Shown in pieces: positions 1 through 7,658 of a stretch of DNA of 12,554 nt. The stretch spans positions 1-12,554 of the forward strand of contig CAYYOL010000049.1 in assembly GCA_964473245.1 (NCBI GenBank), read 5' to 3'. Origin of the DNA: CAYZJV01 sp964473245. Its GTDB lineage: Bacteria > Spirochaetota > Spirochaetia > Sphaerochaetales > Sphaerochaetaceae. The first letter of the stretch is position 1. The number at the start of each line of letters is the position of its first letter. Made by a program: the position numbers and the translations under genes. The notes below the pieces were generated by a model. That model was not told where the DNA came from. It did no database searches and saw only the letters and a list, made by a program, of their open reading frames with translations.

Positions 1-30
1 GACTCTCCTCTTGAGGACGCAAAGCAATGA
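1..30 (+). CDS. 3' end of an upstream gene (partial)
   Basis: The first reading frame runs open from the window edge and encodes DSPLEDAKQ before a TGA at 28-30. That stop overlaps the ATG of the next gene as ATGA, the usual signature of translational coupling inside an operon. Nine residues are too few to identify a product. The call rests on the ATGA overlap and on the tight packing of the genes that follow; a 5' leader that is open by chance remains possible. Confidence 0.45.
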   Translation, partial: DSPLEDAKQ

Positions 31-1538
31 AGAATCTGGAGATCCATCGGAAACAATTTCTGCTTGGACCAAAACCATACCTACCAAGACCCGAATCATG
101 GAAGAGCATGAAGATTTCTGAGTCAGTTCATTTGTCATACCATCAGGACCTTCAGATTCAGAGAGGTATAGATCGAGATCAAAAGCCCGTACTCCTGATT
201 GGGCTTGCTATACAAACAGACCCAGATGGAATGACTCCTATCGAAGAAGCGATTGACAATTCCGGTACGATTCGTGAGCTATATGATACTTGGGCAGGAC
301 GATGGGTTCTTATCCACAACACGGTTCTTCACATGGACTTCTCCGGTCTATTTGGTTGCTTCTATTGTCGGCTAGACGATGGATTATGGATTTCAAGTAG
401 TGTTGCACTGCTATCCACATTGACACAGACACCACCTCCCAAAGAGATAGACATAGCCGACCTCGATATGAATTGGTATCCACCACCATCCAGTCGTCAT
501 CCCGATATCCGATCACTCATTCCAAGTCAGACAATCGATATCGAATCGGGAGAAATTATCCCTCGGCCGATGTTCACCGATGTTCACATGTCACTTACGG
601 AAGTAGAAGCGAAGGAGACTCTCCAAAATGCTTTGCTGACTGGAATCAAGCAGGTTGCATCAATGGGCAATGTGCATATTGCGCTCTCTTCTGGATATGA
701 TTCAAGACTTATCCTCGCTGCAGCAAAGGCTGCAGAAATCCCTGCAAAGACATACACCATGGTAAAAAAGAATAGATGGCCATTTTTCCTTGGAGACACA
801 CCGTATACCAGTCTGGTAAACAAAGGAGATATGGTTCTACCTGAACTCATCTCAAACCATGTAGGAATCGATCATCATTGGATTGAACAAGGGACCTATG
901 ACCCAGAAAAATTACGATTATTCGACCAGCACACATATCGACAAACGGGCGAGAACGACAGAATATACTTCTCTTTCGGCCAATGGGACTGGGTAGCAGA
1001 GAACGACTACGTTCTTTTGGGACAGGTCGCTGGTATGGGAGCATGTTATTATTATAAATTTTTCTCCGAACCGGGACCGGTAATCTCTAAGAGACTGCTA
1101 CTCAACCATTTTGGACTGGATACAAATGCATGGCAGAGACCTGCTGTTGAGGAGTATGTCGATTGGGTAGCACATCACAACGCTGTATTCAATGAGAAAG
1201 TTGATTGGAGGGATCGATTATATCTGGAACAACGGCTTGGAGGTTGGGCTAGCGCCCTGCAGCAAGGAATGGATTTGATTCCAGGACACAAGGTCCACTT
1301 GTTCAACACACAGCAATTCATCTGTGCCCTGCTCTGCATTCCAGCTGAAAAACGGGTTCATAAGCAGTTTGTACAAGAATTGATATCCCAGATGGCTCCC
1401 CATCTCAATGATTTTCCGTATAACCCAAAGGATCCCATGATGTACAAGATTAAGAAGATCATGATAAACATGTCGAGAAACACTTCAGGTCAGAATATTC
1501 GACTGATCACACGGAAAATTCGAAACATATTCGGATAG
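27..1538 (+). CDS. Asparagine-synthetase-like PP-loop protein lacking the glutaminase cysteine
   Basis: A 503-residue protein built like AsnB relatives found in polysaccharide loci. Residues 1-140 resemble the Ntn/glutaminase half (DTWAGRWVLI, then DFSGLFGCFY and WISSSVALLSTL), but residue 2 is Lys, so the catalytic Cys2 of glutamine-using AsnB is absent. Residues about 195-480 form the synthetase half, with the PP-loop pyrophosphatase motif SSGYDS at 221-226 (usual form SGGxDS). In this superfamily the domain adenylates a carboxylate with ATP and lets nitrogen attack. Without the glutaminase the nitrogen donor may be free ammonia or another amine, as in beta-lactam synthetases. No signal peptide or membrane segment is seen, so it should be cytoplasmic. 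GAGG at 13-16 lies 10 bases before the ATG, which overlaps the upstream stop. The next gene starts 16 bases after this stop. The fold is fairly sure; the substrate is unknown. Confidence 0.8.
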   Translation: MKNLEIHRKQFLLGPKPYLPRPESWKSMKISESVHLSYHQDLQIQRGIDRDQKPVLLIGLAIQTDPDGMTPIEEAIDNSGTIRELYDTWAGRWVLIHNTVLHMDFSGLFGCFYCRLDDGLWISSSVALLSTLTQTPPPKEIDIADLDMNWYPPPSSRHPDIRSLIPSQTIDIESGEIIPRPMFTDVHMSLTEVEAKETLQNALLTGIKQVASMGNVHIALSSGYDSRLILAAAKAAEIPAKTYTMVKKNRWPFFLGDTPYTSLVNKGDMVLPELISNHVGIDHHWIEQGTYDPEKLRLFDQHTYRQTGENDRIYFSFGQWDWVAENDYVLLGQVAGMGACYYYKFFSEPGPVISKRLLLNHFGLDTNAWQRPAVEEYVDWVAHHNAVFNEKVDWRDRLYLEQRLGGWASALQQGMDLIPGHKVHLFNTQQFICALLCIPAEKRVHKQFVQELISQMAPHLNDFPYNPKDPMMYKIKKIMINMSRNTSGQNIRLITRKIRNIFG

Positions 1539-1544
1539 CTTAGT

Positions 1545-1550
1545 GGAGAG
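1545..1550 (+). promoter_or_regulatory. Ribosome binding site deciding the start of the fusion gene
   Basis: GGAGAG at 1545-1550 sits 4 bases before ATG 1555 (6 bases if GGAG alone is counted). A GTG at 1543 is in frame, but it lies against this site and has no site of its own. Starting at 1555 also puts MQAIILAAG, the first strand of the nucleotidyltransferase fold, at the N terminus as usual for the family. Confidence 0.7.
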
Positions 1551-1554
1551 TAGC

Positions 1555-3390
1555 ATGCAAGCAATCATCCTAGCAGCAGGCATGGGGAAACGACTGAAGA
1601 ACCTCACCGCAGATGCAACAAAATGTATGGTTAAGGTGAACGGAGTTACGCTGATCGAGCGGGCTTTGCAAAACCTTGAGAAAGCAAACCTAGAGAGAAT
1701 TATCATCGTGGTTGGATACCAATCACAAAAACTGATTGAATTCGTCGACTCTCTACACTGTACCACGCCGATACTTTACGTAGAGAATCCCGTATACTCG
1801 ACGACAAACAACATCTATTCACTTTTTCTTGCACGAGAGTATCTGCTTGAGTCTGATACAATTCTGCTAGAATCCGATCTCATATTCGAAGAGGACGTAT
1901 TGCTCACCCTATTGGCAAATCCACACCCCAATCTGGCACTGGTTGCCAAGTATGAGAGCTGGATGGACGGTACTGTAGTAACACTGGATGAAGATTTGAA
2001 TATCACCGATTTCTTATCAAAATCACAGTTTGATTTTACGAACATAGCTCACTACTACAAGACGGTGAACATCTATAAATTCAGTAAAGAATTTTCAACT
2101 AGTCATTATGTCCCGTTCTTGGAAGCGTACTGCAAGGCATTGGGTAATAATGAGTATTATGAGCAAGTGTTAAAAGTCATTTCTCTTCTGGATGAGCCAG
2201 GAATCAAAGCGTGTGTGCTAGGAGATGAGAGATGGTACGAGATCGATGATATTCAGGATTTAGATATTGCAGAGTCACTCTTTACGAATTCTGCCTCAGA
2301 ACGTCTAGAGAGCATGTTTAAAAGATATGGTGGGTATTGGCGGTATCCCAAGCTTATCGATTTCTGCTACCTCGTGAACCCCCACTACCCGCCAAAGCGC
2401 CTGATACAGGAAATCACGGCTAATTTTGACCGGTTGATAGCAGACTATCCCTCTGGACAAGAAGTTAATGCACTGCTCGCAGCAAAATATTTTGGTGTTG
2501 AGCCAGTTTCTATCGTTGTGGGCAACGGCGCGGCAGAGTTAATCAAAAGCCTCGCAGGATTTCTCGACGACCCTATTGGTATCATTCTCCCTACTTTCGC
2601 AGAATACCCGAATCGCTTCACTTCATACCAGACGGTTGAATATCAGACTAGTTCTTTAGATTATTCCTACACAGCATCGGACATCATGGATTATTTCGAT
2701 AATCGGAACATATCTTCGCTAATTCTAATCAATCCAGACAATCCTTCCGGAAACCTGTTAGACCGAGATGAATTGGAGAAGTTGCTTGGCTGGGCACATC
2801 AAAAGCAAATATCCTTGGTAGTCGATGAATCATTCATCGACTTTGCTACAGATGGTAACCGACATACATTACTGAACCAGAAGACGATTGACGAAAACCC
2901 TAATCTGATTGTAGTGAAAAGCATCTCCAAGTCGTTTGGCGTTCCTGGATTGCGATTGGGTGTACTCGTCTCTGCCAACAAACAGTTGTTGAACCACATG
3001 AAACAGGATGTCTCGATTTGGAACATAAACTCATTCGCCGAGTTCTTTCTGCAGATTTTTGAGAAATACCGAGATGACTATGAAGAGGCATTGAGTCGCT
3101 TCAAAAGGATTCGTTCCGATTTCTTCGACTCACTTCAGACAATTCCCTTTCTTCGACCCATTCCAAGCGAAGCAAATTATATTATGTGTGAGATTCTCTC
3201 TCCGCACTCGGCACGCAACGTGACGGAACAGTTGTTGAGTCAGTTCAATATTCTCATAAAAGATCTGTCTGACAAAAACGGTGTCCAGGGTCAATGTATC
3301 CGGATAGCGGTTAAACTGCCTGAAGACAATGCATCGATCATTTTTGCTTTGAAAACACTGTTGTCCACGAGGAGCCATACTCATGCATGA
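1555..3390 (+). CDS. Bifunctional nucleotidyltransferase / CobD-HisC-type PLP enzyme
   Basis: A 611-residue fusion. Residues 1-240 match LicC/PntC-type sugar-nucleotidyltransferase-fold enzymes: AAGMGKRL at 7-14, Lys23, LESDLIF with Asp108, and YEIDDIQD at 228-235, which closely resembles the YEIDSVQD region of LicC. Such enzymes activate phosphocholine or aminoethylphosphonate with CTP. Residues 250-611 are a fold-type I PLP domain of class I/II: RYGGYW then DFCYLVNPHYPP, VGNGAAELI, NPDNPSG (Asn396), VDESFIDF (Asp424), SISKS (Lys459, the expected PLP lysine), GLRLG (Arg467) and IRIAV (Arg583, carboxylate-binding). The NPHYPP and DESFIDF stretches look more like CobD (threonine-phosphate decarboxylase) than HisC. 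Inference: the PLP half makes an amino-alcohol phosphate such as phosphoethanolamine or aminopropanol phosphate, and the N-terminal half turns it into a CDP derivative. An aminotransferase role, as in PntC fusions of phosphonate pathways, is the main alternative. Its end overlaps the next gene by 8 bases. Confidence 0.85.
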   Translation: MQAIILAAGMGKRLKNLTADATKCMVKVNGVTLIERALQNLEKANLERIIIVVGYQSQKLIEFVDSLHCTTPILYVENPVYSTTNNIYSLFLAREYLLESDTILLESDLIFEEDVLLTLLANPHPNLALVAKYESWMDGTVVTLDEDLNITDFLSKSQFDFTNIAHYYKTVNIYKFSKEFSTSHYVPFLEAYCKALGNNEYYEQVLKVISLLDEPGIKACVLGDERWYEIDDIQDLDIAESLFTNSASERLESMFKRYGGYWRYPKLIDFCYLVNPHYPPKRLIQEITANFDRLIADYPSGQEVNALLAAKYFGVEPVSIVVGNGAAELIKSLAGFLDDPIGIILPTFAEYPNRFTSYQTVEYQTSSLDYSYTASDIMDYFDNRNISSLILINPDNPSGNLLDRDELEKLLGWAHQKQISLVVDESFIDFATDGNRHTLLNQKTIDENPNLIVVKSISKSFGVPGLRLGVLVSANKQLLNHMKQDVSIWNINSFAEFFLQIFEKYRDDYEEALSRFKRIRSDFFDSLQTIPFLRPIPSEANYIMCEILSPHSARNVTEQLLSQFNILIKDLSDKNGVQGQCIRIAVKLPEDNASIIFALKTLLSTRSHTHA

Positions 3391-4588
3391 TGCTATCGCC
3401 TTGATTACTAAGGATGTTATGATGTGCGATTATCTTCCCGTTTATGGAAATCAATACTGGGAAACGCCTCATATCGACGCACTGGCGAAGAAGGGAACAG
3501 TCTTCAGACGACACTATACGGCAGCTCCGTCTACAGCAATGGCTTTTACCAGCATGCTCACTGGAATCTATCCCTACCGACTGGAACGACGTAAGTATGA
3601 GCATGTCGATGACATGCAGGATGCAGTGACCCTGTTCGATGATCTTGAAGAGCGGGGATATGAGAACCATATCATATGGAGCGACAACTATGTGGATGAA
3701 ACGATCCCCTTCTCAAACTGCTATGGACGAAACAACACCACGATCTTTCACAATTTGAATCTGAACCAAGTTATTGGACCGAGCATGCTCGTCTACACAA
3801 AACTACAACGAGACGATGAATTGACCAAAAAAACGATGCACTCGATTATGTCCACTATCGATGAGATTTTCTCCAGAAACAAGAAGGTGTTTCTGTGGAT
3901 TCATCTACCTCATGTATTGCTTGGTAGGGTTGCTTATGGTGACGACATCGATCTCATGGATCAGGTGGTGGGACATGTGAGAAACTATGTGAGCGATGAA
4001 GATATGTTCATCTCAGCCGATCATGGCCATATGAATGGCTCGCATGGCATTCTTGGATACGCCTTCGATGTCTATGAACCAGCTATCCGAATACCCCTCA
4101 TCTCCCCACGTATGGAGGGAAAAACTGAGGTAACCTTCCCAACATCGAATGTCCAGCTTGCACAGATGATACTTGAACGAACGATATCACAGGATGAGTA
4201 TGTTTATTCGGATTGTGCATACTTTGCTCAACCACACCGAAAGTTAGCGATCATTAAAGGGAACTTCAAGTACATCTACAACAAAGCATCAAAGTCTGAG
4301 GAACTGTATGATCTAGAGTTTGACCCTCGAGAAGATGTAAACCTCTTGCACTATTTTCATACCGATAAGAGCAGAATGCTTCGGTACGCGGTTCGAGATG
4401 TTCATTTCAACCCACATTGGGATGAGGTGCAGGCGATCGTTGAAGAGCTGCGAAACAGGAAAGATGAAATCTGGCGAGTCGGTACATTCAAAGAGGAGAT
4501 GTTTTTTAAGTTCAGGAAAGCGGCGACTGTTCCCTACCACTTCTTCGAATGGATACTTAAGAGCATAAGAAGAAAACTGGCACATTGA
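3383..4588 (+). CDS. Sulfatase-fold (alkaline phosphatase superfamily) hydrolase/transferase with Thr nucleophile
   Basis: A 401-residue protein with the sulfatase core. Asp11 in KDVMMCDYL is the first metal ligand, followed by YGNQYWETPHIDALAKKG. APSTAMAFTSMLTGIYP at 48-64 puts Thr51 where arylsulfatases carry the formylglycine Cys/Ser. IHLPH lies at 173-177, and SADHGHMNGSHG at 211-222 supplies Asp213 and His214. Thr at this position is typical of phospho-transferring members such as LtaS and EptA, so a sulfatase role is unlikely; phosphodiester or phosphonate ester transfer or hydrolysis is more plausible. Unlike LtaS and EptA it has no membrane helices or signal peptide, so it should be cytoplasmic. 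GAGGAG at 3369-3374 lies 8 bases before ATG 3383, and the 8-base overlap with the fusion gene suggests coupled translation and a shared pathway. The C terminus (FKFRKAATVPYHFFEWI...) is basic and aromatic and might touch the membrane. Confidence 0.82.
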   Translation: MHDAIALITKDVMMCDYLPVYGNQYWETPHIDALAKKGTVFRRHYTAAPSTAMAFTSMLTGIYPYRLERRKYEHVDDMQDAVTLFDDLEERGYENHIIWSDNYVDETIPFSNCYGRNNTTIFHNLNLNQVIGPSMLVYTKLQRDDELTKKTMHSIMSTIDEIFSRNKKVFLWIHLPHVLLGRVAYGDDIDLMDQVVGHVRNYVSDEDMFISADHGHMNGSHGILGYAFDVYEPAIRIPLISPRMEGKTEVTFPTSNVQLAQMILERTISQDEYVYSDCAYFAQPHRKLAIIKGNFKYIYNKASKSEELYDLEFDPREDVNLLHYFHTDKSRMLRYAVRDVHFNPHWDEVQAIVEELRNRKDEIWRVGTFKEEMFFKFRKAATVPYHFFEWILKSIRRKLAH

Positions 4589-4612
4589 AGAATTATGGAT
4601 CCAGTTTTTTCT
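4571..4612. terminator. Possible bidirectional terminator between convergent operons
   Basis: AAAACTGG at 4573-4580 pairs perfectly with CCAGTTTT at 4601-4608, and two weaker pairs extend the stem outward. The 20-base loop holds the stop codons of both converging genes. On the + strand the stem runs into TTTTTT (4605-4610); on the - strand it runs into TTTTCTTCTT. Both suit Rho-independent termination. The stem is AT-rich and the loop large, so it may be weak. Confidence 0.5.
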
Positions 4613-5495
4613 GATTAGGTAACACAATGCGAATCAGAGATTTCAACCCAATCAAGTTCCATGGATAAGTCCTGAATGCTTCACACCATTTCCCAAGCGC
4701 ATACCTTCGACCATACTTTACCTGATAGTAGCGAAGCAGTTTGTGGAGTTTAATTGCTTTTACCTTAGGGTGTTCAGCGAGATAATCGTCATACAACTCC
4801 AATATCATCTCTTTACCATGAATCCTGCTATCTAGATTGGTAGAAATCCTCTCATCTTCATGCACATAGTAGTTCACTAATGGCTCGTTCACTGCCTCTA
4901 CCAACCCATTCTTAGCTATTCGAAGCCACAGTTCATAGTCCTGAGCAGATTTGATGCGTTCATTGAAATTGCCACTCCGTAGCAATGCCTCCTTGCGAAC
5001 GAGGACAAACGATGTCGAGCCAATGAAGTTCTCTATCATGAGCAGGTCGAACACATATCCAGTCGTAGTAGCGTTCCTGATTGCAACCTTTCTTACTTGG
5101 CCATGAGACTCATAGATCGTTCTGGAACCAGCATAGACTAGATCGGCCTTCGTCTCGGTCATTCTCTTATACTGTAGCTCCAGTTTCTTTGGTAACCACT
5201 CGTCATCGTCATCCAAGAAGGCAATATACCTCCCGCTGGCATGCTGAATTCCCGTGTTGCGCGCTGCACAAGCACCTTTATTGACCTCATGTTGGATATA
5301 CACGATTCTCTGATCATTAAGTTCCAGTATACTCTGTCTTATACTTTCTCGATCACAATAGTCGGCGGGACTATCATCGACAATAATAAGCTCGAACGTG
5401 GTATAGGTCTGACTAAGCACACTTTGCACGGCTCTAAGCAAGGTGCCGTATGGCCTTTTGTAAGTTGTTATCACTACACTAATCAGTTCATTCAT
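4593..5495 (-). CDS. GT2-family glycosyltransferase
   Basis: A 300-residue GT-A fold enzyme of family 2. It opens with ISVVITTYKRP (5-15), the nucleotide-binding first strand. LIIVDDSP (37-43) supplies the conserved aspartates, GACAARNTGI (74-83) is typical of the family, and FLDDDDEW (93-100) is the DXD metal and nucleotide-sugar site. SAQDYELWLR near 182-191 matches the catalytic-base region usually written ED..LW.R. The C terminus (KLLRYYQVKYGRRYALGKW) is basic with no clear transmembrane helix, so the enzyme probably acts at the cytoplasmic membrane face on a lipid-linked acceptor. It is the last gene of the - strand operon, 55 bases after the ATP-grasp gene; AGAGAGAG just before the ATG is a weak ribosome site. 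A TATACT at 5540-5535 in the gap could be an internal -10 element, but no -35 was found. The sugar is not predictable. Confidence 0.9.
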   Translation of the reverse strand: MNELISVVITTYKRPYGTLLRAVQSVLSQTYTTFELIIVDDSPADYCDRESIRQSILELNDQRIVYIQHEVNKGACAARNTGIQHASGRYIAFLDDDDEWLPKKLELQYKRMTETKADLVYAGSRTIYESHGQVRKVAIRNATTTGYVFDLLMIENFIGSTSFVLVRKEALLRSGNFNERIKSAQDYELWLRIAKNGLVEAVNEPLVNYYVHEDERISTNLDSRIHGKEMILELYDDYLAEHPKVKAIKLHKLLRYYQVKYGRRYALGKWCEAFRTYPWNLIGLKSLIRIVLPNQKKLDP

Positions 5496-5550
5496 AACTC
5501 TCTCTTTTCCAACTTTTCAGCAGTCCGTACATTTAGTATACAGGTATCGA

Positions 5551-6471
5551 TCATTGCGCATGTTTCTTAGGAAGATGTATCCAGGACCCCAGCATGATAT
5601 CGTCATGATAATCTGAAAACGGAGAGAATCCCGATGTAGGATACATGGTAATCTCTCCAAAATAGATGGTATCATCGTCGGGAGTGTACAAATCAATTCT
5701 GATAAATGGATTGCCCCGTGCAAGAATCTCAGAAACTTCTATCATCTTTTTTAAGTTCCGCGGTTTAGGCATTTCCGAATCGCTCATCGCAAATGCATGG
5801 GAAATTTGTGTTTTCTTCCAATCGACCGTATAGGTGTCTTTAGTGTGGTGATCTGTATGCCGGAACTGATGCACTTGAATCAATCGCACTTTTCCCTCGA
5901 AACACATGAATTTATAATCTGAAGGAGTCTCACCATCTGTAGTCCGGATAAACTCCTCACAAATGATCCGGGGAGAAATCTTTGTATACACCCATTCCCT
6001 CCCCCACCAATACCAGTTAGTGTGCATCCACTTATCAAGTTGTTTTTTGGCCGCCTCGATATCAAGAGAGTCTTTATCCTTGCAGATAATGTTTGTTCCC
6101 GACCCATGTGTACATTTCAACACAAATTTTTGAGGAAGCTCTTCCCATGGGATATCTTTTACACTGTCGTAAACACCGATGAGAGGAACTAGATACTCTC
6201 CTCCAATTTTGGACGCTACATAGTCCCGCACAGCGAATTTATCGGCATATGTTATGTACTCTGGTCGCCGGTTATAGAGTTTTAACCATTGGATCTTCTC
6301 TGTGAACGATACTGGGTTATTCAAGTTTAATTTTCGGCCGGTTCTATCCCGGTATCTTATTTTCAAATACAAGGAATCAGGCATCCAATTCAATAATCCG
6401 TTACGACCTAGACCAGCTAGGAACGCGTAGGGGTCATGAAACCTGTTTATTGCTTTTTGAATCTTATTCAT
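5551..6471 (-). CDS. TupA-like ATP-grasp protein
   Basis: A 306-residue protein matching the TupA-like ATP-grasp family (named after the teichuronopeptide gene tupA of alkaliphilic Bacillus). Visible family signs are PDSLYLKIRYRDRTGRKLNL (31-50), NPVSFTEKIQWLKLYNRRP (52-70), KFVLKCTHGSGTN (115-127, Lys119 and the glycine-rich ATP loop), CEEF (171-174), SDYKFMCFEGK (184-194), FIRIDLY (257-262) and YFGEITMYPTSGF (270-282, with Glu273 a likely metal ligand). Many database entries call such proteins glycosyltransferases, but the ATP-grasp motifs point to carboxylate activation and amide or peptide bond formation, for example attaching an amino acid to a uronic acid or amino sugar. It is cytoplasmic, with no signal or membrane segment. 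It sits between two glycosyltransferases and its start overlaps the upstream GT4 stop by 8 bases; GGGAG lies 11 bases before the ATG. Confidence 0.85.
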   Translation of the reverse strand: MNKIQKAINRFHDPYAFLAGLGRNGLLNWMPDSLYLKIRYRDRTGRKLNLNNPVSFTEKIQWLKLYNRRPEYITYADKFAVRDYVASKIGGEYLVPLIGVYDSVKDIPWEELPQKFVLKCTHGSGTNIICKDKDSLDIEAAKKQLDKWMHTNWYWWGREWVYTKISPRIICEEFIRTTDGETPSDYKFMCFEGKVRLIQVHQFRHTDHHTKDTYTVDWKKTQISHAFAMSDSEMPKPRNLKKMIEVSEILARGNPFIRIDLYTPDDDTIYFGEITMYPTSGFSPFSDYHDDIMLGSWIHLPKKHAQ

Positions 6472-7645
6472 GGTCTAACTCACTCCCTTCCATAAGTTTG
6501 CTCTCCATGAATCTGAGAATACGTTTTGCCCTACTGCTAATATCCATACTCCTCGCCTTCTCAAGCGCTACTTCGGCTTTCTTCCTTCGCAACTCAGTAT
6601 CGAGAGCCAATGTCTGAACTGCCGAACGAATCTGTCCAATATCGTTTGGGTCTAGTAGAATCGCACACTCATCATCTAAGATATTTTTATTGAAGTCCCG
6701 GTCGGAAGAGATAACAGGCAGTCCACATCCCATGGCCTCAATGATTGCATTACAGCTCCCCTCAGAGCGAGTTGGGAGCACAAACATATCTGCAGCACTC
6801 AAATAGGTAATCACCTCTGATTGGATTTTTTCTCCAAGCACGTGTACATTCTCCGACTGTTTCGGAACATCCCCATCTGCATTTCCTATGAAATAGGCGT
6901 GAATATCCTTGAGGTCTCTCACAGCCTCGGCAAGACGAGTCGCCCCTTTCCTCACATTCAGGTACCCGACGAAGAGCACAACCGTTTGATCTTGAGGTAT
7001 CTGGAGCATGGCTCTCGATTCAACTCTATCGCGGGGGTAGAAAACTTGTGTATTGATTGCATTAGGTTCAACGGTGATCTTCCGATCAAAATTTCCAAAT
7101 CGGTCGAGAATATATTGCTTAATCGGAGTCGAAACAGCAATGATCCCGGTGCTTTTTACATAAAAATCGACTATCATGCTTTTTCTGTACTGATCAAACT
7201 GTTCAGTGAAGTCGGACTCGCCGTGTGCGGTAAAAAAAGGAACGCCGAATTTCTTGTGCAACAGGAGTCCAGCTCTCCCAGAAGTCAGGAACTGACAATA
7301 CACCGCATCGAATGAACGCCTTATCGCCTTGTATTCCCTTACCACAGCCCGAGCCTTGGCTTGATAACTTCGCTCGAGCCAAAAAGCATTCTTGTCACTG
7401 AAAGAAATGTATCGCGGTGATCGCACCTCTATGGATCCTCCATCCACTCCGACTCTATCGACTGGTGGTGGAAGTGGAATTCTTTTCACTATATTTTTCG
7501 AGAGACTGACTGGACGAATCACCGTACACTCGACACCCTCCTGCACAAACGCCTGAAGAAGATTGAAGAGAAACATTCCAGCAGTCTCATAGGGGAACGG
7601 AGGAAATAGGTTTGTAACTACGCAGATATGATTGATCTTCTTCAT
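6464..7645 (-). CDS. GT4-family glycosyltransferase
   Basis: A 393-residue GT-B fold enzyme of family GT4. The N-terminal acceptor domain begins at once with INHICVVTNLFPPFPYETAG (4-23), and FFTAHGESDF (137-146) follows the usual HGxD/E pattern. The linker PNAINTQVFYP (194-204) leads into the donor domain: VVLFVGYLNVRKG (222-234, with Arg232 and Lys233 binding donor phosphates), the family motif of two glutamates seven residues apart (Glu295 and Glu303, in RSEGSCNAIIEAMGCGLPV), then the closing helices. It would transfer a nucleotide-linked sugar with retention onto a lipid or glycan acceptor at the inner membrane face. It is the first gene of the - strand operon. The ATG at 7645 is the only sensible start, because the fold begins straight after it, yet no Shine-Dalgarno site precedes it; a 12-base palindrome occupies that place. 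Confidence 0.9.
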   Translation of the reverse strand: MKKINHICVVTNLFPPFPYETAGMFLFNLLQAFVQEGVECTVIRPVSLSKNIVKRIPLPPPVDRVGVDGGSIEVRSPRYISFSDKNAFWLERSYQAKARAVVREYKAIRRSFDAVYCQFLTSGRAGLLLHKKFGVPFFTAHGESDFTEQFDQYRKSMIVDFYVKSTGIIAVSTPIKQYILDRFGNFDRKITVEPNAINTQVFYPRDRVESRAMLQIPQDQTVVLFVGYLNVRKGATRLAEAVRDLKDIHAYFIGNADGDVPKQSENVHVLGEKIQSEVITYLSAADMFVLPTRSEGSCNAIIEAMGCGLPVISSDRDFNKNILDDECAILLDPNDIGQIRSAVQTLALDTELRRKKAEVALEKARSMDISSRAKRILRFMESKLMEGSELDHE

Positions 7646-7646
7646 T

Positions 7647-7658
7647 TTCGAATTCGAA
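7647..7658. repeat. 12-base palindrome TTCGAATTCGAA at the - strand start codon
   Basis: TTCGAA occurs twice in tandem, making a perfect 12-base palindrome that begins 2 bases upstream of the - strand GT4 start codon. It takes the place of a ribosome binding site. It could be an operator for a dimeric regulator or a short hairpin in the leader, or it may be chance in an AT-rich region. Confidence 0.55.

Noticed and set aside
1555..3390. Calling the fusion pntC of a phosphonate pathway
   Set aside because: The domain order is similar, but no pepM or ppd is in the window and the PLP domain looks CobD/HisC-like, so the name is not supported.
3383..4588. Arylsulfatase annotation
   Set aside because: The formylglycine Cys/Ser motif CxPxR is absent; the equivalent position is Thr51, as in phosphotransferases.
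5241..5570. 109-codon + strand frame across the GT2 start
   Set aside because: It is antisense to GT2 conserved motifs and to the ATP-grasp gene end, with no ribosome site or family resemblance.
6821..7315. 164-codon open frame on the + strand
   Set aside because: It lies wholly inside the - strand GT4 gene, whose motifs are clear, has no ribosome site and no recognisable domain.
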